This document shows, piece by piece, positions 40,884 to 49,565 of a DNA stretch of 49,793 nucleotides. The stretch comes from DASZBX01 sp035943635. Lineage in GTDB: Bacteria > Actinomycetota > Actinomycetes > Streptomycetales > Catenulisporaceae. The notes below the pieces were generated by a model. That model was not told the DNA's origin. It was given only the letters and a program-made list of their open reading frames with translations, and searched no databases. How positions within the stretch are numbered: the first letter of the stretch is position 1; each line of letters opens with the position of its first letter. The stretch is taken from positions 1 through 49,793 of the forward strand of contig DASZBX010000088.1 of the NCBI GenBank assembly GCA_035943635.1, given 5' to 3'. The translations under genes and the position numbers were made by a program.

Positions 40884-41801
40884 TCAGGCGAACATCGTGT
40901 TCAGCGCCCAGACCGCCAGGCGGCGGTCGGCGTCGGGGGTGGTGTGGCCGGTCGGGTCGTAGACCTTGACCCCGTCCAGCTGCGGCGGGCAGACCTCGTC
41001 CTCGCACAGCTGGTCGCGCACGTCCAGCAGGTGCACGTTCGGCCGGTTCTGGGCGAACTCGCGCAGGATCTCGTTCATGATGGTGGCCCAGGGCCCGAAG
41101 ACCTTGTCGCCCTCCATCTTCGAGTTCTCCAGATAGAGGGGGGTGTCGTGTGCAGTCAGGATGTTCACCGCCTGGTCGAGGTTGGAGACGAAACGGGCCC
41201 GGTAGGCCGGGTCGGTCAGGTTCAGCATCGGGCCGCCGGCGGTGATCTGCTGCGGGGTGATGTCCCACTCGGAGATCTCCAGGATCACCGCGTCCGGGTG
41301 GTACCGGGTCATCAGCAGAGGCCACTGGCTCTGCCAGGTGTTGCAGATCGGCGGCGTGCCGGGCGTGGTCGGCAGCATGATGCCGCAACCGCCCCCGCCG
41401 GCGTCGACGATGGTGTCCTGGCCCTGGGGCACTGCGGCGAGCATCCCGTCGGCCATGTGGTACGCCCAGGAGTCGCCCGCGACCAGCACGGTCTTGCCGT
41501 GCACGGCCGGGGAGAGCACGGTCTGCCCGAATGCGGGCGTGACGTCGGCGCGCAGCTGCGGGGAGACGGTCGAGCCGTACGTCTGCGCGGCCGCCGCGGC
41601 CGGGGCCGGGCCCGCGGGCGAGCCGGCCGGGGCGACGGCCTGAGCCGTGCCGAGGAAGCCGCCGGCGACCAGACCGAGCGCGCCGAGAGCGGAGATTGTC
41701 GAGGCAAACATGGTCTTCTGAGGAGTCCCGTCGTCGCTGTCCGGCACTGCAAGATCACTGACACCGTAGTACGACAGGGCCGGAAGACCTGGCATTGACA
41801 T
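40884..41801 (-). CDS. Exported SGNH-hydrolase-like protein, copy 2
   Basis: The protein is 305 residues from ATG 41801; ATG 41711, just before the hydrophobic segment FASTISALGALGLVAGGFLG, is an alternative start. The core has VLVAGDSWAYHMADGML (catalytic Ser), GGGGCGIMLP, VILEISEWDI and VKVYDPTGHTTPDADRRLAV (Asp-x3-His). It is clearly paralogous to the 39585-40559 product along its whole length. It is first in the row of four minus-strand genes ending with the acyltransferase. Both SGNH copies keep the catalytic residues, so both may be active. Confidence 0.83.
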   Translation of the reverse strand: MSMPGLPALSYYGVSDLAVPDSDDGTPQKTMFASTISALGALGLVAGGFLGTAQAVAPAGSPAGPAPAAAAAQTYGSTVSPQLRADVTPAFGQTVLSPAVHGKTVLVAGDSWAYHMADGMLAAVPQGQDTIVDAGGGGCGIMLPTTPGTPPICNTWQSQWPLLMTRYHPDAVILEISEWDITPQQITAGGPMLNLTDPAYRARFVSNLDQAVNILTAHDTPLYLENSKMEGDKVFGPWATIMNEILREFAQNRPNVHLLDVRDQLCEDEVCPPQLDGVKVYDPTGHTTPDADRRLAVWALNTMFA

Positions 41802-41833
41802 GCAGTGACTTTCACGGCTCCGAACACACGAAA

Positions 41834-41865
41834 GGCGGCCCCGCGAGTTTTCTCGCGAAGCCGCC
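41834..41865 (-). terminator. Hairpin terminator after the ABC transporter operon
   Basis: GGCGGC (41834-41839) and GCCGCC (41860-41865) enclose an inner stem CGCGAG/CTCGCG with a TTTT loop. It lies 62 bases after the permease stop and before the SGNH gene, so it probably ends the transporter transcript. Confidence 0.6.
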
Positions 41866-41926
41866 CCTCGGCGGATCAGGTCGCGCTCGTGCGCGCTACG
41901 CCCATCCGGGCATCACGCCGCGCACC

Positions 41927-42769
41927 TCACGCATCACGCTTCTTGAACAGAATCGCACCCGCGATCACGGCGACCCCGACATAGATCATGAACACCCCGA
42001 ACCCGGACCACGCGCCCAGCGCCGTGCCGACGTCCGCCGTGTGCTGCGTGGCCCACACCTGGCTGCCCGCGTTGGCCGGGAGGAACCGGTCGGTGTCCGC
42101 CTGCCAGCTGTCCGGCAGGAAATTGACCACGACCGTCACCACGAACAGCAGGAACACGCCCGCGGTGATCGCCGCGGCGGTGTGCCGCAGCGCCACGCCG
42201 AGCCCGAAGGCCAGCAGCGCGGCCCCGGCCATGTACAGCCCGCCGCCGAAGACCGCCCCGAGCGACCCCGGGGTCGACAGTGACAGCGACACGCCCTTGG
42301 CCGACCAGAACTGCGCGTCGACCAGGAACGAGGCGAAGGAGATGATCTCGCCGACCACGAACGCCACCACGGCCACGATCGCGAACTTGGCCCAGAACAC
42401 GTTCATCCGGCGCGGCTGCGCGGCCAGCGAGGTGCGGATCATGCCGGTGGCGTACTCGCCGGTGACCGCGAGCGCGCCGAACACCACCATGATCAGCTGG
42501 CCGAGCAGGATGCCGAACATCGACCGGGAGGTCAGGTCCTTGGCCGACAGCTGCGCGGCCGACTCCGTGGTGTGGTTCGACTGGGCCCAGTTGCCCAGGA
42601 TGCTGATCCCGACCGAGATGACGATGGCCGCGGCCAGGGTCAGCACGGTCGAACGGATCGAGCGGATCTTGACCCATTCCGAGCGCAGCGCGCCGACCAG
42701 GCCGGACGGCCCCTTGGACGGCGGCAGCGTGGACAGTCCTTCGAGCGAGACGGTCGTCATCTCAGACAC
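41927..42769 (-). CDS. ABC-2 type transporter permease
   Basis: This 280-residue protein has a cytoplasmic N-terminus (ALRSEWVKIRSIRSTVLTL, typical of this permease class) and six transmembrane segments. Between them is GEYATGMIRTSLAAQPRR, the conserved element of the ABC-2 family. It ends AILFKKRDA. It pairs with the ATPase gene, which it overlaps by 8 bases. Similar pairs export antibiotics, lipids or peptides or give resistance. The substrate is not evident. Confidence 0.92.
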   Translation of the reverse strand: MSEMTTVSLEGLSTLPPSKGPSGLVGALRSEWVKIRSIRSTVLTLAAAIVISVGISILGNWAQSNHTTESAAQLSAKDLTSRSMFGILLGQLIMVVFGALAVTGEYATGMIRTSLAAQPRRMNVFWAKFAIVAVVAFVVGEIISFASFLVDAQFWSAKGVSLSLSTPGSLGAVFGGGLYMAGAALLAFGLGVALRHTAAAITAGVFLLFVVTVVVNFLPDSWQADTDRFLPANAGSQVWATQHTADVGTALGAWSGFGVFMIYVGVAVIAGAILFKKRDA

Positions 42770-43742
42770 CCTTTCCGTTCCCGGCGCCGACCGGGGTCGC
42801 GGCGTCGTTCGCGGGCCCGGGCACGGTCGCCGTCGTGGTGATGTTCGCGTGGTATTCGACGCTGTCCTTGGTCAGCTCCATGAACGCCTGCTCCAGCGAG
42901 GCCTGGATCGGGGCCAGCTCGTACACCCGGATCTGGTTGTCGAAGGCCAGGTCGGCGATCGCGGGCATGGTGAGCTTGGTGACCAGCAGCGCGCCGCCGC
43001 CGTCGGCGTTCACCACGGCGCCGTTTGCCGCCAGCAGGCCGGCCAGCCGGTCCGACTCGGGCGACCTGACCCGGATCGACAGCTCGGAGTTGTCGTCGAT
43101 GAACTCCTGCACCGAGCAGTTCGCGACCAGCTTCCCCCGGCCGATGACGACCAGGTGGTCCGCGGTGGCCTCCATCTCGCTCATCAGGTGCGAGGAGACG
43201 AACACGGTGCGCCCCTGCGCGGCCAGCGCCTTCATCAGGTTGCGGATCCAGAGGATGCCCTCCGGGTCCAGCCCGTTGACCGGCTCGTCGAACATCAGCA
43301 GCTTGGGGTCGCCGAGCAGCGCGGCGGCGATGCCCAGGCGCTGGCTCATGCCGAGCGAGAAGCCCTTGGAGCGGCGCCGGGACACGTCGGACAGCCCGAC
43401 CATCTCCAGCACCTCGCCGACCCGGCTCTTGGGCAGGTCGTTCGCGTAGGCCAGGCAGAGCAGGTGGTTGTAGCCGCTGCGCCCGCCGTGCACCGCCTTG
43501 GCGTCCAGCAGGGCGCCGACCTCGCGCAGCGGGTTCGCCGCCCGGGCGAAGGGCCTGCCGTCGATGGTGACGGTGCCGGAGGTCGGCGCGTCCAGACCGA
43601 GGATCATTCGCATCGTGGTGGACTTCCCGGCCCCGTTCGGGCCGAGGAAGCCGGTCACCTGCCCTGGTTTGACGGAGAAGGACAGGTTGTCCACCGCCAA
43701 CCGGTCCCCGTACCTCTTGGTGAGGCCAACAGCCTCGATCAT
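42762..43742 (-). CDS. ABC transporter ATP-binding protein
   Basis: The 326-residue ATPase has Walker A (GPNGAGKST), a signature FSLGMSQRLGIAAALLGDPK, Walker B LLMFDEPVNGLD, and the H-loop SSHLMSEM. The C-terminal 100 residues form the extension seen in drug-export type (DrrA-like) ATPases. The Gln of the canonical LSGGQ signature is replaced (SLGMSQ), as usual in this subfamily. It is upstream of the permease in a two-gene operon. Confidence 0.94.
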   Translation of the reverse strand: MIEAVGLTKRYGDRLAVDNLSFSVKPGQVTGFLGPNGAGKSTTMRMILGLDAPTSGTVTIDGRPFARAANPLREVGALLDAKAVHGGRSGYNHLLCLAYANDLPKSRVGEVLEMVGLSDVSRRRSKGFSLGMSQRLGIAAALLGDPKLLMFDEPVNGLDPEGILWIRNLMKALAAQGRTVFVSSHLMSEMEATADHLVVIGRGKLVANCSVQEFIDDNSELSIRVRSPESDRLAGLLAANGAVVNADGGGALLVTKLTMPAIADLAFDNQIRVYELAPIQASLEQAFMELTKDSVEYHANITTTATVPGPANDAATPVGAGNGKGV

Positions 43743-44038
43743 GTGAGTTCACCCCTGATGACTTTTCAACGAATTGCGCGGTGTCGGGGTTGACCGTACC
43801 GAATCGCGCCCCTACGCCACGTCCGCCCACGGGATGGTCTTGAGAGCAGGCCCGTGATACCTGGGTGGGACCCCCGGATGATTCAGGCCTGATTCGCCGG
43901 GACCCGGCCGGACCCGACGACACGCGACCTGGCCTCCGGGCCCTACCCGCGGCCGCCGCCATACGCCCGGAGTCGTAGGCCGCGCCCGGGCGCTCATCCC
44001 GCAGCAGGATGACCGCCGCCGCCCGGCCGGGCTAACAT

Positions 44039-44052
44039 CTACACTCGTGTAG
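44039..44052. promoter_or_regulatory. Putative BlaI operator before the COG4705-like gene
   Basis: CTACACTCGTGTAG is a perfect 6-bp inverted repeat with 2 central bases and fits CTACA-N5-GTAG. It is 80 bases before the GTG at 44133. The 390-base gap 43743-44132 between the ABC ATPase gene and this gene shows no other structure and no gene. Confidence 0.55.
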
Positions 44053-44132
44053 TGGTTTCCGGCGGGCGCCACCCACGCACGCCGCCGCGCCCGCGCTCCC
44101 CCTACGTACCATCCCCGACCCGGAATGAGACC

Positions 44133-44993
44133 GTGTTGCCCGAGTCATCCCGCCTCCGTACCGCGCCCGGCGCCGCGCCGCGCACCGGGCCCCGCGCCCC
44201 GGACCTGCTCGTCGCCAAGGTCCCGGAGATCACCGCCCTGTTCTGGGCGATCAAGCTCGTGACCACCTTCATGGGCGAGGCGACCTCGGACTACCTGGGC
44301 AACGGCAACGTCGCGGTCGGCGGCGTGGTCGAGGTCGGCCTGGTCGTGGGCGCGGTCTGGATCCAGTTCCGGACCACCCGCTACGTCGCCGCCGCGTACT
44401 GGTTCCTGGCCATGGCCATCGCCGTCTTCGGCACCGGCGCCTCCGACGCGCTGCACACCGTCCTGGGCATCCCCTACGGCGGAACCACCGCCCTGTGGGC
44501 CGTCATCCTGGCCGGGATCTTCTGGAAGTGGTACCGCAGCGAGGGCACCCTGTCCATCCACAGCGTGACCACCCGCCGCCGCGAGGTCTACTACTGGTCC
44601 ACGGTCTTCGCCACCTTCGCCCTGGGCACCGCGCTCGGCGACTTCACCGCCGGGGTGCTCCACCTCGGCTTCCTGGCCTCCGGGATCATCTTCACCGGCC
44701 TCATCCTGGTCCCGGCGGTGGCCCGCTGGGGTTTCCACCTCAACGCGATCGCCGCCTTCTGGTTCGCCTACGTGCTCACCCGCCCGCTCGGCGCGTCCTT
44801 CGCCGACTACCTGAGCAAGCCGCACTCGCTCAGCGGGGCGAACTTCGGCGACGCCCCGACCAGCGCCATCTCGGCCGCCGTCCTGTTCGTGCTGGTCGCG
44901 TACGTGTCCGTCACCCGCAAGGACGTCCAGCAGCCGCAGCCCGCCACCGACTCGGTGACGACGCTCGAACCGGACTCCGACCTGCTCGTCTGA
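44133..44993 (+). CDS. COG4705-like multi-pass membrane protein
   Basis: The protein is 286 residues from GTG 44133, which has GGAATGAG upstream; an in-frame GTG at 44052 would lie in the operator and is rejected. After about 35 polar residues come seven to eight hydrophobic helices with conserved blocks KVPEITALFWAIKLVTTFMG EATSDYLG, TTRRREVYYWSTVFATFALG TALGDFTAG and RPLGASFADYLSKP. The layout is that of COG4705 membrane-anchored proteins, function unknown. The internal repeat of a T-x-G-E/D-x-x-D/A motif suggests two duplicated halves. It is probably controlled by a BlaI repressor. Confidence 0.85.
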   Translation: MLPESSRLRTAPGAAPRTGPRAPDLLVAKVPEITALFWAIKLVTTFMGEATSDYLGNGNVAVGGVVEVGLVVGAVWIQFRTTRYVAAAYWFLAMAIAVFGTGASDALHTVLGIPYGGTTALWAVILAGIFWKWYRSEGTLSIHSVTTRRREVYYWSTVFATFALGTALGDFTAGVLHLGFLASGIIFTGLILVPAVARWGFHLNAIAAFWFAYVLTRPLGASFADYLSKPHSLSGANFGDAPTSAISAAVLFVLVAYVSVTRKDVQQPQPATDSVTTLEPDSDLLV

Positions 44994-45018
44994 CCCCGGT
45001 CTGGGCGGTAGCCCGGGG
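44994..45018. terminator. Candidate bidirectional terminator
   Basis: CCCCGG (44994-44999) and CCGGGG (45013-45018) lie between the ends of two convergent genes (44993 and 45028). The stem is short and there is no T-tract, so support is weak. Confidence 0.3.
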
Positions 45019-45027
45019 CCGGAGCGC

Positions 45028-47139
45028 TCAGCCGGCCCCGATCCAGGTCCGGGCGATGTTGCACAAGGTCAGCGGATCGTCGTCGGCGACGGCCGTGCGC
45101 GCGACCCGCTCGGCCCGGGCCGGATCGCCGACCGCCAGCGCCGCGGCGAGCGCCCCCGCCGCCGACTTGAGCGGGACCTCGCCCGGCTCGGCGCGGACCA
45201 CGCGCCCGACCTCCGCCTGGATCCGGCGCGCCCACGAGGGGTCCGCCTCGTACACCGCGCCCGCGACCAGGGCCAGCGCGGCGACCTTCTCCGCGGCGGA
45301 GCTGACGCCCATCGCGAGGTACTCGGCCAGGGCGGGATCGACCGCGGCCACCGCGCGCACCGCCTCGGTCCGCAGCGGGAACTTCCACCGCGCCCGGTTC
45401 AGCCACGCGGCCCCCTGCCAGGCCCGGCCCGGGTCGGCCGATGCCATTGCCGGGACGATCGCGAGCATCGCGCTCACCCGGATCTGCGAGTTCTCGATCC
45501 CCTCGGAGACCGCCTCGGCCCGGTGCGGATGAGTCGCGGCGACGATGCCCGCGAGCTCGGCCAAGGCCCGGTCGGTCCGGTCGCTGTCCTGGCCGCGCCG
45601 GGCGATCCGCTCCGCCTCGGCGATCAGGCTGCGGGACTGGGCCGGGTCGGCCGCGGTCGCGACCGCGAGCCGGCCCAGCGCCTGGACCTGCCCGGCGTAG
45701 TTGCTGATGCTCAGGGCGACCAGCCTGGCCTTGCGCAGATCGTCGACGACCGCGAGGGCGAGCTCGGTCTGCGCCGGCGTCCGGGCCGACTCGTACGTCA
45801 TGCTCCGGGCTATCCGCCGGGCCCGGCGGAAGTCGACCGAGGCCAGCGCGCCCGGGAGCGGGATCAGCGCCCGTTCCCGGTGCTCCAGCGAGGCCAGGCC
45901 CCGGGCCAGCCGCTCGGCCCGGTCCGGGTCGGTGCCGGCCAGCTCCCGGACCAGCAGCGCCGTCATCCGGGACTGGGCCCGCAGGTCGCTCAGGCTGCCG
46001 AGCAGGGTCTCGGCCCGGTCCGGATCGAGCGGCGCCAACGCCTCGACCAGCGCCGCGAGCGCCGGGCCGCGGGCCCACCCGGCCGGGATGCTCAGCACCC
46101 CGCGCTGCGCCCGGTCGACGTCCAGGCGGGCGAACAGGCTGGTCACCTCGTACTGCGCCCGGGACGCCAGGTTCCGGTCATCCAGGCCCCGGACGATCCG
46201 CTCGGCCTCGGCCAACAGCTCGGCCGCGCGGCGGCGCAGCTGCGCCCGGCCGGGCCGGAAGGGCCTGGGACGGGCGCCGATCGTCTCCGGCGGGCCCGCG
46301 TTCCGCGCGGCCGGGGTCGGGCCCGACGCCCAGGCATCGGACGGGTCCGGCACCGCGAACACGACCTCGTCCTGCGCCGCGGCCACGAACCCGCGGTTGG
46401 GGATCACCCCGAAGAGTGACTTCTTCTCGGCCCCGAACCGGCACGGCTCGGGAAAGGCGTCAAGCCCGAGTTCCACGACCAGGCGACCGTGGATATCCCG
46501 AAGAGTGAGCATCTCGCCGAAGTCCGGACTACCCGAATGCAGTAACGCGAGCAGCCGCCCGGTCAGCACCGTGTGCCGGTCCCCGGGTTCGGCCAGCAGC
46601 TCCTGCGCGGACAAGGGCGAGGTCAGCAGGCTCGTCCCCTCGATCTGCAGCCGGTCCTCCAGCGCCTCGAGGTCGCCGATCCGGGTTTCCCCGGCCGGCC
46701 CGCCGCTGAAGCCGCAGTCCAGGATCACCACCCGATTGGTGGCCCGGCCGGCCCGGAACACATCCCGCACCGCGTCGAACGCAAGCGTCGTCGACGCCCA
46801 CTCCTCACCCCGGGCCCCTGCCAGAACAAGCCGCAGGTCGAGCTCCGGCGAACCGGCCACCGCGTTCCCGCTGAAGTAGAACAGCAGCAGATCATCAGCC
46901 TCCTGCGCCGCACGGGCCAGCAGCTCCCGCACCTGCCCGGCATCGGCCTCAGCCGGCGCGACCGCACAGTGCGCCGGATCGAGCCCGCCGAGCTCCGGAG
47001 CCGTGAACACCGCGGCCAGGTCGGCGAGATTCTCGGCGACCGCCGGCACGTCCGGAAACCGGAGTCCGTGACCGGCGTAGGCGCTGACCCCCACGAGCAC
47101 GATCCGCGAACTGGCCGGTTCAACCGCCAATCGACTCAC
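45028..47139 (-). CDS. Pseudo-caspase domain fused to a helical repeat region
   Basis: The protein is 703 residues from GTG 47139 with GGGAGGA upstream; longer in-frame starts lack a ribosome site. Residues about 8-245 match caspase-like (peptidase C14) domains of actinobacterial conflict proteins: SSRIVLVGVSAYAGHG, PAVAENLADLAAVFTAPELG GL, DDLLLFYFSG, NRVVILDCGFSG and TSLLTSPLSAQELL. At the two catalytic places the usual SGHG is SGNA (Asn92) and the usual DCCFSG is DCGFSG (Gly143). The protease is therefore almost certainly inactive. Residues about 300-703 are repetitive helices (ADPDRAERLARGL, AEAERIARRG) like TPR or HEAT arrays. It may be a scaffold or decoy. Confidence 0.85.
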   Translation of the reverse strand: MSRLAVEPASSRIVLVGVSAYAGHGLRFPDVPAVAENLADLAAVFTAPELGGLDPAHCAVAPAEADAGQVRELLARAAQEADDLLLFYFSGNAVAGSPELDLRLVLAGARGEEWASTTLAFDAVRDVFRAGRATNRVVILDCGFSGGPAGETRIGDLEALEDRLQIEGTSLLTSPLSAQELLAEPGDRHTVLTGRLLALLHSGSPDFGEMLTLRDIHGRLVVELGLDAFPEPCRFGAEKKSLFGVIPNRGFVAAAQDEVVFAVPDPSDAWASGPTPAARNAGPPETIGARPRPFRPGRAQLRRRAAELLAEAERIVRGLDDRNLASRAQYEVTSLFARLDVDRAQRGVLSIPAGWARGPALAALVEALAPLDPDRAETLLGSLSDLRAQSRMTALLVRELAGTDPDRAERLARGLASLEHRERALIPLPGALASVDFRRARRIARSMTYESARTPAQTELALAVVDDLRKARLVALSISNYAGQVQALGRLAVATAADPAQSRSLIAEAERIARRGQDSDRTDRALAELAGIVAATHPHRAEAVSEGIENSQIRVSAMLAIVPAMASADPGRAWQGAAWLNRARWKFPLRTEAVRAVAAVDPALAEYLAMGVSSAAEKVAALALVAGAVYEADPSWARRIQAEVGRVVRAEPGEVPLKSAAGALAAALAVGDPARAERVARTAVADDDPLTLCNIARTWIGAG

Positions 47140-47317
47140 GCCGCAAATCCTCCCGACAGACACTTGAGACAGGTTGAGTATGCCAACGACCGGGCCGCGA
47201 TCAAACGAATCCCCGGCGTTCTCGGATATCCGGCCCCCGCACCGGGAACCGGGCCCCGCGCGTGCGATCAAGCTCACAACCGGACACCCTGGTCGGCGCC
47301 GCCCGGCATCGGCCAAG

Positions 47318-48082
47318 ATGAATCCGACCATGACGTCCGCAGACGCGTTCATCCTCCTCGCCGCCGGGATCCTGGGCGGACTCGCCAGCACGATCGCGAG
47401 CGTGGCCAGCGTCGTCTCCTATCCCGTGCTGCTCGCGCTCGGGCTGCCGCCGCTGGCGGCCAACGTCACCAACACGATGTCCCTGGTCCTGAACGGCGTC
47501 GGATCCGTCCTCGGTTCGCGCCCCGAACTGGCCGGACAACGGTCCCGGGTGCTGCGGCTGGGCCTGGTCAACGCGCTCGGCGGCGGCGTCGGGGCCGGGA
47601 TCCTGCTGCTCGCCCCGGCCGGCGCCTTCGCGGTGGTGGTCCCGGTGCTGATCTGCGGCGCGTCCATCCTGCTGCTCGCCCAGCCGATGATCCGCAGCCT
47701 GGCCCCGACCCCGGGCGCCGAACACTCCCGGGCCCGCCTGGCCGGCGTGTTCGCCGTCGCCGTGTACGCCGGGTACTTCGGCGCGGCGGCCGGAGTGTTG
47801 ATGCTGGCCCTGCTCAGCACCATGCTGCTCGAGCCGCTGACCCGGGTCAACGCGGTCAAGAACGCGATCGGCGGCAGCGCGAACGCCGTCGCGGCGATCC
47901 TGTTCGCCGTGTTCGCGCCGGTGCACTGGGCTTACGTCCCGCTGCTCGCCATCGGGTTCCTGATCGGCGGGTTCGTCGGCCCGCGCCTGGTCCGGCTGCT
48001 GCCGGTGCGGCCGCTGCGGATCGTGATCGCCCTGGCCGGAATCGCGCTCGCGGTGAAACTCGGCTGGTCCGCGTACCGGTGA
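47318..48082 (+). CDS. TauE/SafE-family sulfite/anion exporter
   Basis: The protein is 254 residues from ATG 47318 (ATG 47330 is also possible). About eight hydrophobic helices form two halves with family marks: ILGGLASTIASVASVVSYPV LLALGLPPLAANVTNT in the first half and YAGYFGAAAGVLMLALLS plus LTRVNAVKNAIGGSANAVA in the second. The family moves small sulfur-containing or organic anions across the membrane. It is divergent from the pseudo-caspase gene with a 178-base gap. Confidence 0.92.
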   Translation: MNPTMTSADAFILLAAGILGGLASTIASVASVVSYPVLLALGLPPLAANVTNTMSLVLNGVGSVLGSRPELAGQRSRVLRLGLVNALGGGVGAGILLLAPAGAFAVVVPVLICGASILLLAQPMIRSLAPTPGAEHSRARLAGVFAVAVYAGYFGAAAGVLMLALLSTMLLEPLTRVNAVKNAIGGSANAVAAILFAVFAPVHWAYVPLLAIGFLIGGFVGPRLVRLLPVRPLRIVIALAGIALAVKLGWSAYR

Positions 48083-48112
48083 GGACCTTCCGGCTCCGGC
48101 TACCATGACGCC

Positions 48113-48592
48113 ATGAACCTCGACCCGGACGAGGCCCGGCGCCGATTCACCGCCGCCCGCTGCGCACACCTGGCCACCGCCGACGCCGCGGGCGTCCCGC
48201 ACCTCGTGCCGGTGACGTTCGCCTGCGACGGCGACCGGGTGTACATCGCGGTCGACGCGAAACCCAAGCGCTCGCACGATCTCAGAAGGCTGCGGAACAT
48301 CCGCGATAACCCGAACGTCGCCCTCCTGGCCGACGAGTACGACGACGACTGGTCGCGCCTGTGGTGGGTCCGCGCCGACGGCTCGGCCCGCGTCCTGGAC
48401 GCCGAGCATCACGAGGCCGAAGCCCAAGCCGGACCTGAAGATCGAGCCCGAGCCCGGGCCGAGCGCCGCAGGACGATCGGCCTCCTCCAGACCCGCTATC
48501 CGCAGTACCTCGCCAACGTTCCGCAGGGCCCTGTGATCGAGGTGTCCGTCGATCGGTGGTCCGGTTGGGCGTTCGCCGATCCGCACGCCTGA
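48113..48592 (+). CDS. PPOX-class F420-dependent oxidoreductase family protein
   Basis: This 159-residue protein has a split-barrel flavin/deazaflavin-binding fold: RCAHLATADAAGVPHLVPVT FACDGDRVYIAVDAKPKR, LRNIRDNPNVALLADEYDDD WSRLWWVRADGSARVL and a helical insert before RYPQYLANVPQGPVIEVSVD RWSGW. These are marks of the actinobacterial TIGR03668-type family, which I name from memory. It probably reduces a small molecule with F420H2 or FMN. It lies 30 bases after the TauE gene, so co-transcription is likely. Confidence 0.88.
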   Translation: MNLDPDEARRRFTAARCAHLATADAAGVPHLVPVTFACDGDRVYIAVDAKPKRSHDLRRLRNIRDNPNVALLADEYDDDWSRLWWVRADGSARVLDAEHHEAEAQAGPEDRARARAERRRTIGLLQTRYPQYLANVPQGPVIEVSVDRWSGWAFADPHA

Positions 48593-48680
48593 CCGGCCAA
48601 GGTCCCCGCCGCCGCACCGGGCGCCATCGCCCCACCCCGGACCCGCCACGCCCGGAAGTGCGCGGGTATCATTTCTGCTG

Positions 48681-49565
48681 ATGGACCTACGCACGCTGAA
48701 CTACTTCGTCGCGGTGGCCGAGGAACTGCACTTCGGCCGGGCCGCCGCGCGGCTGCACATCTCCCAGCCCCCGCTCAGCCGGGCGGTCAAGCAGCTCGAG
48801 ACCGACTTCGGCTGCGAACTGCTGATCCGCTCCCCCTCCGGCGTGTCCCTGACCGCCGCCGGGAGCAGCCTCTACGAGGAGGCGCGCGGCCTGTTGGCGC
48901 AGGCCGACCGGCTGCGCGCCCGGGTCACCGCCGCGGCCGGCGGCGGCGGGGACTCGCTGAGCATCGGCACGCTCGGCGACAGCGCCGAACCGGCCGGAAC
49001 CCGCCTGGCCGCGGCGTTCCGGCACCACCATCCGGGCGTGCGCGTGCACATCCGGGAGGCCGACCTGACCGATCCGACGGTCGGTCTGCGCACCGGGCTG
49101 GTCGACGTGGCGCTGACCCGGCTGCCGTTCGACGACGCCGGGATCAGCGTGCACGTGCTGCGCTCGGACCCGGTCGGCGTGGTGCTGCGGACCGGCGACC
49201 CGCTGGCCCACCGGGCCGGGCTGCGCCTGTCCGACCTGGCCGACCGCCGCTGGTTCCGGCTCCCGGACGACACCGAACCGGTCTGGCGCGCGTTCTGGAA
49301 CGGCCCCTCCGACGCCGGCACCCGCCGCGACGGCCCGATAGTGCGCACGGCGCACGAATGCATCCAGTCCGTACTGTGGAACGGCACGGTCGGACTCGCG
49401 CCACTCGGCCACGCCCTGCCCGACGGCCTGATCACCGTCCCGCTCACCGACATGCCGCCCAGCCGCCTGGTCGTCGCCTGGGCCAGGGCCCACCCGACCC
49501 CGCTGATCCGCTCCTTCGCCCGGATCGCCTCCGCGATCTACGGACCGGCCGTCACCGCCGTCTAG
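48681..49565 (+). CDS. LysR-family transcriptional regulator
   Basis: The 294-residue protein begins MDLRTLNYFVAVAEELHFGR with a winged helix (AAARLHISQPPLSRAVKQLE, LLIRSPSGVSLTAAG). A periplasmic-binding-like effector domain follows from about 90 (LSIGTLGDSAEPAG, LRTGLVDVALTRLP, WNGTVGLAPLGHAL). It is 88 bases after the oxidoreductase gene on the same strand. LysR genes usually control a divergent neighbour, but none is adjacent here. Effector and targets cannot be deduced. Confidence 0.94.
   Translation: MDLRTLNYFVAVAEELHFGRAAARLHISQPPLSRAVKQLETDFGCELLIRSPSGVSLTAAGSSLYEEARGLLAQADRLRARVTAAAGGGGDSLSIGTLGDSAEPAGTRLAAAFRHHHPGVRVHIREADLTDPTVGLRTGLVDVALTRLPFDDAGISVHVLRSDPVGVVLRTGDPLAHRAGLRLSDLADRRWFRLPDDTEPVWRAFWNGPSDAGTRRDGPIVRTAHECIQSVLWNGTVGLAPLGHALPDGLITVPLTDMPPSRLVVAWARAHPTPLIRSFARIASAIYGPAVTAV

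Noticed and set aside
44052..44132. GTG 44052 as start of the COG4705-like protein
   Set aside because: It would place the start inside the CTACACTCGTGTAG dyad, has no ribosome site, and adds a Pro/Arg-rich extension not expected in the family.
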